Assembly (NCBI GenBank): GCA_017983795.1
Contig: JAGOAS010000012.1
Coordinates: 1 to 64,000 of the forward strand
DNA from: Piscinibacter sp.
Lineage (GTDB): Bacteria; Pseudomonadota; Gammaproteobacteria; Burkholderiales; Burkholderiaceae_C
Length of the DNA: 64,000 nucleotides
Direction of reading: 5' to 3'
Shown here piece by piece: positions 1-9,163 of the stretch. How positions within the stretch are numbered: the first letter of the stretch is position 1; every line of letters starts with the position of its first letter. Below the pieces are notes generated by a model. It saw only the letters and a program-made list of their open reading frames with translations. It did not search any database and had not been told where the DNA came from. The position numbers and the translations under genes are program-made.

Positions 1-11
1 GAACGAAGCGC

Positions 12-41
12 CGCGCTGGCCTGGTTAACCAGGCCAGCGCG
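12..41. repeat. Perfect 30-base palindrome
   Basis: Two 13-base arms (left arm CGCGCTGGCCTGG) flank a central TTAA, and the whole 30 bases equal their own reverse complement. Position 11 against 42 breaks the symmetry. It lies about 30 bases inside the repeats of the IS21-like terminus. It could be a transcription terminator without a T-run, a protein-binding site or a cruciform. No gene covers it. Confidence 0.85.
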
Positions 42-74
42 AACACCGAAGCAGCAACGAACTGATCATCAACC

Positions 75-126
75 GGGGGTCAGAACTCAATGTCGTCAGG
101 GGGTCAGTTCTCGATGTCGCTTGACA
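75..126. repeat. Two tandem copies of an IS21-type terminal repeat
   Basis: Copy one (75-95) and copy two (99-119) share GGGGGTCAG followed by A/T variants and then TC-ATGTCG; the second continues to CTTGACA at 126. Tandem internal repeats of this kind are transposase-binding sites in IS21-type elements. The copies differ at only a few positions. Confidence 0.65.
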
Positions 127-482
127 CGACTGACCAGAGCTACGGTTGCTCCCTAAAGCAGGCCACCGGGCTCTGCGATGGAGCGAGGTCTCCTCGACCT
201 CCCTTGAGCCAGAGGTGGCGCGGCGTCAACTTGATGCGGCGGACAGCAGGGCGGATTGCATTGCGCCTTGGACGGCTCCGATTCAGAGAGCTGCCGTGTT
301 CGAACGAGGGCTGCCGCTCAACCTGCCGAGAACGAAGGTTGCCCACGTTGGGCTGATTGCGCCCTTCGGACTCGCTGCCCACTTGAGTGCTTCCCAACTG
401 TAGAAATCGCTAAGGCGCACGATGATCGGCTCAAACCCGTCAGAATCCCAATATTCGTCGCAAAGTTGGGCAATCTGCTGAA
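127..482. other. AT-richer stretch without a recognisable gene
   Basis: These 356 bases are clearly less GC-rich than the rest of the window (about 50 to 58 percent by hand count at 361-480). They lie between the IS21-like end and the dnaB fragment. Several short frames are open on both strands, the best being 71 codons on the minus strand starting at 498, but none has a convincing ribosome binding site or a protein I recognise. Most likely this is rearranged DNA imported with or before the insertion element. Confidence 0.5.
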
Positions 483-484
483 CT

Positions 485-670
485 CTCATCATGTTCATCT
501 ACCGCGACGAGTACTACACGAAGGAAGCGTGCAAGGAACCGGGCGTGGCGGAGATCATCATCGGCAAGCAGCGCAACGGGCCGACCGGCACCTGCAAGCT
601 CACCTTCCTGAAGCCGCTGACCAAGTTCGACAACCTGGCACCGGGCATGGGCGGAGGCGACGACTACTAG
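485..670 (+). pseudogene. dnaB: C-terminal fragment of replicative DNA helicase DnaB
   Basis: The frame reads L-I and then MFIYRDEYYTKEACKEPGVA, followed by EIIIGKQRNGPTGT and KLTFLKPLTKF. This is the highly conserved C-terminal end of the RecA-fold ATPase domain of hexameric DnaB, which unwinds the fork ahead of the polymerase. A full-length DnaB has about 460 residues; only 59 codons from the ATG at 491 remain, and an in-frame TGA sits at 479-481 just before homology begins. The piece lacks Walker A and B and cannot be a helicase. Because dnaB is essential, an intact copy must lie elsewhere. The ATG at 491 is an internal methionine of the parent gene, so translation from here is doubtful. 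Confidence 0.85.
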
Positions 671-700
671 GCTTTGACCCGTCGATGCGGAGGGTCTGCA

Positions 701-720
701 TACTGGATATATTTACAGTA
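701..720 (+). promoter_or_regulatory. LexA (SOS) box overlapping the radical SAM start codon
   Basis: The 20 bases TACTGGATATATTTACAGTA contain CTG-N10-CAG and match 14 of 16 positions of the proteobacterial LexA consensus CTGTATATATATACAG, including the outer TA flanks. The last base is the A of the ATG at 720. An embedded TATATT at 708-713 could act as a -10 hexamer, which would place transcription initiation at about the ATG and give a leaderless messenger. No Shine-Dalgarno sequence precedes the ATG, in keeping with that. Confidence 0.8.
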
Positions 721-1829
721 TGCGCCACGCCCGCCGCATCGCCATCGTTCCCGCCGAAGCGGTCTCGCCCAAGGGGCGTGGCACGACCTGGGCGCTCGAG
801 CATCGCTTCAGCGCCCAGCACAGCGAGCCCTGGGACGACGGCTGGGGCACGCTGGACCAGCAGGCCGGCGAAGAAGTGCTCGCGCCGCAGACGCAGATCA
901 TCGAGGAGCGCGCCAGGTCCATCCTCACCGGCAACGACTCGCCGGACATCGGCTTCGACCTCTCCATCAATCCCTATCGCGGCTGCGAGCACGGCTGCAT
1001 CTACTGCTTCGCGCGGCCGACGCACAGCTACCTCAACCTCTCGCCCGGCCTCGACTTCGAGACGCGCATCGTCGCCAAGGTGAATGCCGCGCAGCGGCTG
1101 CGCGAGGCGCTGGCGCAGCGCGCCTACCAGCCGCTGATGCTCAACCTCGGCTCGGCCACCGATGCCTACCAGCCGGTCGAGCGCAAGCTGCGCATCACAC
1201 GCGCGGTGGTCGAGCTGCTGGCCGAATGCCGGCATGCGTTCTCGCTGGTCACCAAGTCGGCCGGCGTGGAGCGTGATCTCGATCTGATCGCACCGATGGC
1301 GGCGCAGAAGCTGGTCGCGGTCTACGTGTCGATCACCACGCTGGATGCGGCGCTGGCGCGCATCCTCGAGCCGCGCGCGGCATCGCCGCAGCGCCGCCTG
1401 CGCACCATCCGCACGCTGGCCGAAGCCGGCGTGCCGGTGGGCGTGAGCGTCTCGCCGGTGATTCCCTTCGTCAACGAGCCCGAGCTGGAGCGCGTGCTCG
1501 AGGCCGCGGCCGAGGCCGGGGCGAAGAGCGCGTTCTCCATCGTGCTGCGCCTGCCCTGGGAGGTAAATCCGATCTTCCAGGACTGGCTGGCGCGCCACTA
1601 CCCGCTGCGCGCCGAGCGCGTGATGGCGCGCCTGCGCGAGATGCGCGGCGGGCGCGACAACGACGCGAACTTCGGCACGCGCATGACGGGCGAGGGCGTC
1701 TGGGCGCGGCTGCTGCGCCAGCGTTTCCACAAGGCCTGCGCGCGCCTCGGGCTGAACCGCGAGCGCCACGAGCTCGACCTCACGCTGTTCCGCCGCCCCG
1801 GCGCGGCAGGGCAGGCCGAGCTGTTCTGA
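720..1829 (+). CDS. PA0069-family radical SAM protein
   Basis: A 369-residue radical SAM enzyme of the family typified by Pseudomonas PA0069 (related to SplB-like lyases). The cluster-binding cysteines are visible in CEHGCIYC at C89, C93 and C96, preceded by the family motif NPYRGCEHGC. A [4Fe-4S] cluster there would cleave S-adenosylmethionine to start radical chemistry; the substrate is unknown. The ATG at 720 is the only plausible start and coincides with the end of a strong LexA box, so expression is predicted to be damage-inducible. To my knowledge the Pseudomonas homologue is also in the LexA regulon. Downstream, the convergent eptA-like gene ends 10 bases away. A DNA-repair or damage-response role is inferred only from regulation. 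Confidence 0.85.
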   Translation: MRHARRIAIVPAEAVSPKGRGTTWALEHRFSAQHSEPWDDGWGTLDQQAGEEVLAPQTQIIEERARSILTGNDSPDIGFDLSINPYRGCEHGCIYCFARPTHSYLNLSPGLDFETRIVAKVNAAQRLREALAQRAYQPLMLNLGSATDAYQPVERKLRITRAVVELLAECRHAFSLVTKSAGVERDLDLIAPMAAQKLVAVYVSITTLDAALARILEPRAASPQRRLRTIRTLAEAGVPVGVSVSPVIPFVNEPELERVLEAAAEAGAKSAFSIVLRLPWEVNPIFQDWLARHYPLRAERVMARLREMRGGRDNDANFGTRMTGEGVWARLLRQRFHKACARLGLNRERHELDLTLFRRPGAAGQAELF

Positions 1830-1839
1830 GCCGATCTGC

Positions 1840-3471
1840 TCAGGGCGCGCGGCAGGCCGCGAACAGGTCGAGCGCGGCGCGGTATTCGCTGGCGCGGATG
1901 CCGAGCGCGCCGGCCACGGTATGGAACAGGTTGTCGTGGCTGAGCGGCGCGTCGCGCTGCGCGGCGAGGCACTGGCGCCGCTCGGCCGAGGGCGTCCAGA
2001 CGACCATGGGCACATGCGTCTGCTCGCGCGGCGCCACCGCGTAGGGCAGGCCGTGCAGGTACAGGCCGTTCTCGCCCAGCGACTCGCCGTGGTCGGAGAC
2101 GTACAGCATCAGCGGCTCGAACGCGGTGCGCTGCTGCTGCAGCCAGCCGATCGCGCCGGCCAGCACGCGGTCGGTGTAGGCGATCGAGTTGTCGTAGGCG
2201 TTGACGAGCGCCTGGCGCTCGCACTGCTGCAGCACGTTGGTCTCGCACTCGGGCTGGAAGGGCTTGCCGTCGGGCGGCGAGCGGCGCCAGTAGGCCGGGC
2301 CGTGGCTGCCCATCTGGTGCATCACCAGCAGCAGGCCGCGCGCGCGGCGCTCGGCAGGCAGCGCGGCGATGCGCGCGTCCAGGCCGTGCAGCAGCGCCTC
2401 GTCGAGGCACTCGCCGTCGCTGCACAGCGCCGCCGGCGCGCCCTCGGTCGCCATCGCGTTGGGCACGCGCGCGCACACGCCCTTGCAGCCGGCCTGGTTG
2501 TCCAGCCACAGCACGGCCAGCCCGGCACGCCAGGCCAGGTCGAGCAGGTTCTCCTGGTCGCGTTCACGCGCGACGTAGGCCTCGCGGCCGAGGTGCGAGA
2601 CCATGCAGGGCACCGAGGCGGCGGTGTTGGTGCCGCAGGAGCTGACGTCGCGGAAGCTCACCACGTCGAGCTTGGCCAGCTGCGGGTTGGTCGCGCGTTC
2701 GTAGCCGTTGAGCGAGAAGTGGTCGGCGCGCGCGGTCTCGCCGATCACGAGCAGGACGAGCGGCGGCTTGGCGCCGGCGGGCCGCGCCGCGAGCGTCGCG
2801 TCCTGCCCGATCGGCAGCGGCGGGCCGGCCGGCTTGGCATTGGCCTGGTGCGCCAGCACGCCCAGCGCGTAGAACGAGTTGTGCGGATTGATCAGGTAGC
2901 GCAGCGACTTGTGGTTGCGCATGGTCGCCGACAGGTCGGCGAAGATGGCGAACAGCAGCGCGGCGCCGAGGGCCAGCGCGCCGATCATGGCGGCGAGGTT
3001 GCGCCCGCCTTGCGCGAGCGGGCCCAGGCGGCGCAAGCGCAGGCGCCACATCCAGGCGATCGGCAGGGCCGCCAGCACGAGCAGGCTCGCCAGCAGGCGC
3101 AGGCTGAGCAGGTCGCGCGTCTCGGTCGGGTTGGTCTGCAGCACGTTGGTCATCATCGTCGGGTCGATGACCACGCCGTAGGTGCCCATGAAGTGCGCGC
3201 CGGCGGCGGCCGGGACGAGCAGCAAGGCCGCCACGGGCTTGATCGTGCGGCGCCAGGCCGCAAGGGCGAGCAGCAGCAGCGTGAGGGCGGCGATCAGCCC
3301 GGCGAAGCCGAGCACGAACAGGGCGCCGCGGCCGGAGGCGTTCTCGGGCAGCGCGAACAGGGCGCGCCACAGCGGCCAGTTGGCGGCCGTGGCGATCCAC
3401 AAGGCGGTGAGCAGGGCCAGCGTCAGCGGATTCCACTCGCGCGACGACGGACCGAAGAGTTTCGACGACAT
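1840..3471 (-). CDS. eptA: Lipid A phosphoethanolamine transferase (EptA/MCR family)
   Basis: This 543-residue inner-membrane enzyme would transfer phosphoethanolamine from phosphatidylethanolamine to lipid A, which lowers surface negative charge and polymyxin binding. The N-terminal 180 residues hold about five hydrophobic segments. The periplasmic sulfatase-like domain shows the family landmarks: E245 in IGETAR, the nucleophile Thr281 in SSCGTNTAASVPCM, several paired cysteines, and SDHGESLGENG plus a THVPM segment for zinc ligands. A further in-frame start lies 17 codons upstream, but MSSKLFGPSS fits family N-termini better. No two-component regulator is adjacent. It converges on the radical SAM gene. 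Substrate could also be another envelope glycan, so lipid A specificity is by family only. Confidence 0.85.
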   Translation of the reverse strand: MSSKLFGPSSREWNPLTLALLTALWIATAANWPLWRALFALPENASGRGALFVLGFAGLIAALTLLLLALAAWRRTIKPVAALLLVPAAAGAHFMGTYGVVIDPTMMTNVLQTNPTETRDLLSLRLLASLLVLAALPIAWMWRLRLRRLGPLAQGGRNLAAMIGALALGAALLFAIFADLSATMRNHKSLRYLINPHNSFYALGVLAHQANAKPAGPPLPIGQDATLAARPAGAKPPLVLLVIGETARADHFSLNGYERATNPQLAKLDVVSFRDVSSCGTNTAASVPCMVSHLGREAYVARERDQENLLDLAWRAGLAVLWLDNQAGCKGVCARVPNAMATEGAPAALCSDGECLDEALLHGLDARIAALPAERRARGLLLVMHQMGSHGPAYWRRSPPDGKPFQPECETNVLQQCERQALVNAYDNSIAYTDRVLAGAIGWLQQQRTAFEPLMLYVSDHGESLGENGLYLHGLPYAVAPREQTHVPMVVWTPSAERRQCLAAQRDAPLSHDNLFHTVAGALGIRASEYRAALDLFAACRAP

Positions 3472-3544
3472 GGCCGCGATTGTCGGCGCAGCGGCCCCTC
3501 CCGTGATTCCGCCCGCGGTCAAGCCCGGGCGGTGGGCACAGGCT

Positions 3545-5176
3545 TCAGTGGCGCAGCGTCAGGCCGCCGGCCGAGCGCCCGGCCGAGGTGCCCAATGCCA
3601 CCTGGGTGCCGCGCGTGCAGTAGCGCTGGCGCAGCCCGGTGATCTGCTCGCCCATGCTGGCGCCGTCGGGAATCTTGGCGCCGTGGCGGTTCAGCACCAG
3701 GCCGGCCATGTCGAGCAGCTTGGCGTTGAGCGTCTGGCCGCCGAGATCGAGCAGCGCGCGCACGGTCGCAGCCGGCTCGCCGTTCAGGCTGTGCGTCATC
3801 GCCTTCTCGGCGGCGGCGGTGATGGTCTGGTGGGCGGCGCGCACCGCCTCCTCGTAGGGCGCATGCGGTGCGGCGGCCAGCGCCAGCATGTCGGTCGAGG
3901 CCTTGGAGGCGCAGAAGCGCGCCGCCACCTCGCCCACCCAGGTCTCGCCGTCGGGCAGCTGGATCTCGGTGCCGGCCAGCCGCGCCAGCGCCGCGATCAG
4001 GTTGGCGGCGGCCTCGAAGTCGAAGTCCTCGTCGCGGGCCTGGCGCGCCAGATGGCGTGCGGCCTGCACCGCCGCGGCGGTCTGGCGCTCGATCAGCGCC
4101 TGCAGGATGCGCGCGGTCTCGAGCAGGCGGCGCAGGCGTGTGCTCTCGGGCCGCTTCTCGACGGCGCGCTCGAGGTGGCCGATGGCGCGCGCGAAGGCCT
4201 TGCTGTCGCGCTTGTCGGTGTGCAGGAAGGTCAGCAGCACCAGGCTCTGGCAGTCGAACATCTTCGAGCTGATGCCGATGCGCACGGTGCGTTCGAGCGC
4301 CTCGGTGGCCTCGTCGCGCTCGCCCATGTAGAAGGCCAGCATGCCCTGCTTCTGCAGGCGCGAGACGCTGGCCGGCGTCAGTTCGGTCGCGCTGCGGTAG
4401 GTCTCGAGCGCCGCGGCCATGTCGCCTTGCTCGACCTGCACGCGGCCCATCACGTCGTAGGCGTCGGCGTAGGTGGGTTGTTCGCCGATCAGGCTTTCCA
4501 GCGTGCGCGTGGCCTGCTGCAGCTGCCCCGATTCGAGCTCGACGCGTGCGATGCCCAGCTTGGCCCAGGGCGCGGCGCGCGCCTCGCGCACGGCTTCGTA
4601 CAGGGCGCGGGCATTCTCGAGTTCGTTCAGCCGCACCCACAGCTCGGCGCCCACGCGGGCGGCGTACAGCCAGTATTCGCCGCGCTGCTCGAAGCGCGCC
4701 TGGCAGAGCTGCGCGGCGCGGGCGAAATCCTCCTCGGCAATCGCCTCGAAGATCGGCCCCAGCACCTTCTTGCGGTGGCGCGCCTGCAGCACGCGCTGCT
4801 CCAGCGCGCTGGCGGTGTGCGGCTTGAGCAGGTAGCTGTCGAGCGCCGCCTCGGCGGCCTCGGCCACGCGGCCGTAGGAGGCCTCGCCGGTGACCATCAC
4901 GAATACCGTCGCGTAGGGCAGCAGGTTGGAGCGGCGCAGGTCGTCGAGCAGGTCCTGGCCGGACATCGCCGAGTGGTCGAAGTGGTAGTCGCACAGCACC
5001 ACGTCGAAGCTGCGGTTCTCGAGCAGGCGGCGTGCGTCGGTGGCGCGGCTGGCGTAGGCGACGTGGCCCACGCCCATGGCGCGCAGCATCCCGGCGAGGA
5101 TGCTGCGGGAAGTCATGTTGCCGTCGATGACGAGGGCCCGGCACTCGCCGATATCGGGGTACAGCAGACGTGCCAT
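3545..5176 (-). CDS. Response regulator with TPR-like C-terminal region
   Basis: A 543-residue cytoplasmic protein with a receiver domain (about residues 10-125) followed by about 400 residues of helical, TPR-like repeats and no DNA-binding or enzymatic output domain. The phosphoacceptor is D63 in LCDYHF and the conserved lysine is K118 in LLKPH. The acidic pocket keeps D18, but its usual partner is glycine (VIDGN rather than VxDD), so metal binding may be altered. TPR stretches read EQPTYADAYDVMGRVQVEQG and similar. It probably signals by protein-protein contact. The start at 5176 gives MARLLYPDIGE. The dnaJ stop lies 68 bases upstream and the genes run the same way, so read-through from the heat-shock cluster is possible. 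No cognate kinase is adjacent. Confidence 0.8.
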   Translation of the reverse strand: MARLLYPDIGECRALVIDGNMTSRSILAGMLRAMGVGHVAYASRATDARRLLENRSFDVVLCDYHFDHSAMSGQDLLDDLRRSNLLPYATVFVMVTGEASYGRVAEAAEAALDSYLLKPHTASALEQRVLQARHRKKVLGPIFEAIAEEDFARAAQLCQARFEQRGEYWLYAARVGAELWVRLNELENARALYEAVREARAAPWAKLGIARVELESGQLQQATRTLESLIGEQPTYADAYDVMGRVQVEQGDMAAALETYRSATELTPASVSRLQKQGMLAFYMGERDEATEALERTVRIGISSKMFDCQSLVLLTFLHTDKRDSKAFARAIGHLERAVEKRPESTRLRRLLETARILQALIERQTAAAVQAARHLARQARDEDFDFEAAANLIAALARLAGTEIQLPDGETWVGEVAARFCASKASTDMLALAAAPHAPYEEAVRAAHQTITAAAEKAMTHSLNGEPAATVRALLDLGGQTLNAKLLDMAGLVLNRHGAKIPDGASMGEQITGLRQRYCTRGTQVALGTSAGRSAGGLTLRH

Positions 5177-5244
5177 GCGCTGGGCGACCGTGCGGGGAGT
5201 CGTTGACCCCTCCTTATCGGCCGCCCGGCGCCCGTCTGAAGGGG

Positions 5245-6405
5245 CTACTTGAACAGGTCCTTGACCCGATCCGTCCAGCTTTTCGCATTCGGCGAGTGCT
5301 TGTCGCCGGCCTTGCGGAACGATTCGTCGAGTTCCTTGAGCAGCTTGCGCTGGTGCTCGGTGAGCTTGATCGGCGTCTCCACCTGCACGTGGCAGTAGAG
5401 GTCGCCGGGGTAGCTCGAGCGCACGCCCTTGATGCCCTTGCCGCGCAGCCGGAAGGTCTTGCCGTGCTGGGTGCCCTCGGGCAGCTCGATCTCGGCCTTG
5501 CCGCCCAGCGTCGGCACCTCGATGGCGCCGCCCAGCGCGGCCGTGGTCAGGCTGACCGGCACGGTGCAGTGCAGGTCGTCGCCGTCGCGCTCGAAGATGT
5601 CGTGCTGCTTGACGCGGATCTCGATGTAGAGGTCGCCCGGCGGGCCGCCGTTGGTGCCCGGCTCGCCGTTGCCGCTGGAGCGGATGCGCATGCCCTCGCC
5701 GATGCCGGCCGGGATCTTCACCTCCAGCGTCTTGGTCTTCTTGATGCGTCCCTGGCCGCTGCAGGTGGTGCAGGGCTCGGGGATGATCTTGCCGGTGCCG
5801 TGGCAATGCGGGCAGGTCTGCTGGATGCTGAAGAAGCCCTGGCGCAGGTGCACCGTGCCGGAGCCGTTGCAGGTGGTGCAGGGCTTGGGGCTGGTGCCGG
5901 GCTTGGCGCCCGTGCCGTGGCAGGTCTCGCAGCTTTCCCAGGCGGGGATGCGGATCTGCGTCTCCTTGCCGTGGGCGGCTTCCTCGAGCGTGATCTCCAT
6001 CGCATAGCTGAGATCCGAGCCGCGGAAGACCTGCTGGCCGCCGCCGCGCCGGCCGCCACCGCCCGCGCCGCCGCCGAAGATGTCGCCGAAGATGTCGCCG
6101 AAGGCCTCGGCGAAGCCACCGAAGCCGTCGGCCCCCTGGCCGCCCGGGCGGAAGCCGCCGCCGCCCATGTTGGGGTCGACGCCGGCATGGCCGAACTGGT
6201 CGTAGGCCTGGCGCTTGCTCGCATCGGAGAGCATCTCGTAGGCCTCCTTGGCCTCCTTGAACTTCTCCTCGGCCTTCTTGGCATCGTCACCCTGGTTGCG
6301 GTCAGGGTGGTGCTTCATGGCCAGCTTGCGGTAGGCCTTCTTGATGTCTTCCTCGCTGGCGTTCTTCGCCACGCCGAGGACTTCGTAGTAGTCGCGCTTT
6401 GCCAT
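5245..6405 (-). CDS. dnaJ: Chaperone protein DnaJ (Hsp40)
   Basis: A 386-residue type I Hsp40 that delivers unfolded clients to DnaK and stimulates its ATPase. The J domain occupies residues 1-70 with the HPD motif in MKHHPDRN. A Gly-rich linker (about 75-125, GGGGFRPGG and [13 protein letters not shown]) follows. Four CxxCxGxG zinc-binding repeats are intact: [24 protein letters not shown] and CTTCSGQG. The C-terminal substrate-binding domains are complete. It lies 114 bases downstream of dnaK on the same strand, with a terminator-like hairpin in between, so it is likely made at a lower level than DnaK. Confidence 0.98.
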   Translation of the reverse strand: MAKRDYYEVLGVAKNASEEDIKKAYRKLAMKHHPDRNQGDDAKKAEEKFKEAKEAYEMLSDASKRQAYDQFGHAGVDPNMGGGGFRPGGQGADGFGGFAEAFGDIFGDIFGGGAGGGGRRGGGQQVFRGSDLSYAMEITLEEAAHGKETQIRIPAWESCETCHGTGAKPGTSPKPCTTCNGSGTVHLRQGFFSIQQTCPHCHGTGKIIPEPCTTCSGQGRIKKTKTLEVKIPAGIGEGMRIRSSGNGEPGTNGGPPGDLYIEIRVKQHDIFERDGDDLHCTVPVSLTTAALGGAIEVPTLGGKAEIELPEGTQHGKTFRLRGKGIKGVRSSYPGDLYCHVQVETPIKLTEHQRKLLKELDESFRKAGDKHSPNAKSWTDRVKDLFK

Positions 6406-6480
6406 GAAAGGTGTTCTTCGCTCAGAAACGGAACCGCCGCGTTGACGCGCAGGCGCAGCCTGTCACGTCGAACGCGGCGA

Positions 6481-6510
6481 GATAAAACGGCAGCCCGCCG
6501 AGGCGGGCTG
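6481..6510 (-). terminator. Hairpin terminator between dnaK and dnaJ
   Basis: On the minus strand CAGCCCGCC and GGCGGGCTG form a perfect 9-base stem with a two-base loop (6491-6510), followed a few bases later by TTTTAT. This is a rho-independent-like terminator or attenuator directly after dnaK. It would reduce, not abolish, dnaJ transcription from the upstream promoter. Confidence 0.7.
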
Positions 6511-6519
6511 TCCGGTTTA

Positions 6520-8457
<1,938 letters not shown>

Positions 8458-8546
8458 GTTCGTGTGCTCCTGAAATCGGGGAATCCGGTTGTCTTCGAGT
8501 TGTGGATAAGTGCGGCTAATTCAAGGGGGCGGCGCTGTGGATGGCC

Positions 8547-9080
8547 TCACTTGGGCGCGGCCACCGTGACCAGCGCGGGGCGCAGCACGCGCTCGGCGAT
8601 CAGGTAGCCCTTCTGCAGCACGGTGACCACGGTGTTGGCCTCCTGCTCGGCCGGCACCATCGAGATGGCCTGGTGCTGGTGCGGGTCGAACTTGGCGCCC
8701 ACGGCCGGGTTCACCTCGATCACCTTGTTGCGCTCCAGCGCGGCGGCGAGCTGGCGCAGCGTGGCGTGCACGCCTTCGAGCAACTGCTCGTTGCTCGCAT
8801 CGGGGATGGCGATGGCGGCCTCGAGGCTGTCCTTCACCGGCACCAGGCTCTCGGCGAAGCTCTCGATGGCGAACTTGCGCGCCTTGGACATCTCCTCCTC
8901 GGCGCGGCGGCGCACGTTCTCGGCCTCGGCCTTGGCGCGCAGGAAGGCGTCGGACACCTCGGCGTGCCGGGCCTGCAGCTCGGCCAGCTGGGCTTGCAGA
9001 TCGGGGGCCGGGGCGGCCGTCTCGGGGCCGGCGCCGGCCGGCGTGTCGGGGGAGGGAGAGGCTTGGTCGTTGTTCGACAT
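8547..9080 (-). CDS. grpE: Nucleotide exchange factor GrpE
   Basis: A 177-residue GrpE, which ejects ADP from DnaK. An acidic and Pro/Ala-rich N-terminal tail (to about residue 28) precedes a long coiled-coil helix with heptad-like [15 protein letters not shown], then the beta-domain with the family signature around [12 protein letters not shown]. The start at 9080 ([10 protein letters not shown]) is the only one that leaves a normal family length. A sigma-32-type promoter lies 28 to 57 bases upstream. The dnaK start is 89 bases downstream on the same strand. Confidence 0.97.
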   Translation of the reverse strand: MSNNDQASPSPDTPAGAGPETAAPAPDLQAQLAELQARHAEVSDAFLRAKAEAENVRRRAEEEMSKARKFAIESFAESLVPVKDSLEAAIAIPDASNEQLLEGVHATLRQLAAALERNKVIEVNPAVGAKFDPHQHQAISMVPAEQEANTVVTVLQKGYLIAERVLRPALVTVAAPK

Positions 9081-9107
9081 GACGGTCAGGAATGAGCTCA
9101 GCCGCCG

Positions 9108-9137
9108 ACCTTGGGGCGGCCGCCACGATTTCAAGAG
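9108..9137 (-). promoter_or_regulatory. Sigma-32 (heat-shock) promoter of grpE
   Basis: Reading the minus strand, CTCTTGAAA (9137-9129) is followed after 12 bases by CCCCAAGGT (9116-9108). The RpoH consensus is CTTGAAA, 11 to 17 bases, CCCCATNTA. The -35 is a full match and the -10 keeps the diagnostic CCCCA. It is placed correctly ahead of grpE and would drive grpE-dnaK and partly dnaJ. Confidence 0.75.
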
Positions 9138-9163
9138 GGGTGTTCGAGGAAAAATGCCGGGCG

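Larger units (their letters stand above)
1..126. mobile_element. Terminal remnant of an IS21-family insertion sequence
   Basis: The segment ends in a 28-base repeat (99-126) that finishes CTTGACA; on the other strand it begins TGTCAAGCGACATCGAGAAC. IS21-family elements have 5'-TG...CA-3' ends and carry several internal copies of the terminal repeat. A second, shorter copy starts at 75. Neither istA nor istB coding sequence is inside the window, so only the outer terminus can be seen; the rest of the element, if present, lies to the left. The family call is from recall of end structure and not from a search. Confidence 0.6.

Noticed and set aside
283-498. Possible 71-residue minus-strand gene reading into the dnaB fragment
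   Set aside because: No ribosome site, no recognisable family and it lies in rearranged DNA; kept only as part of the unassigned stretch.
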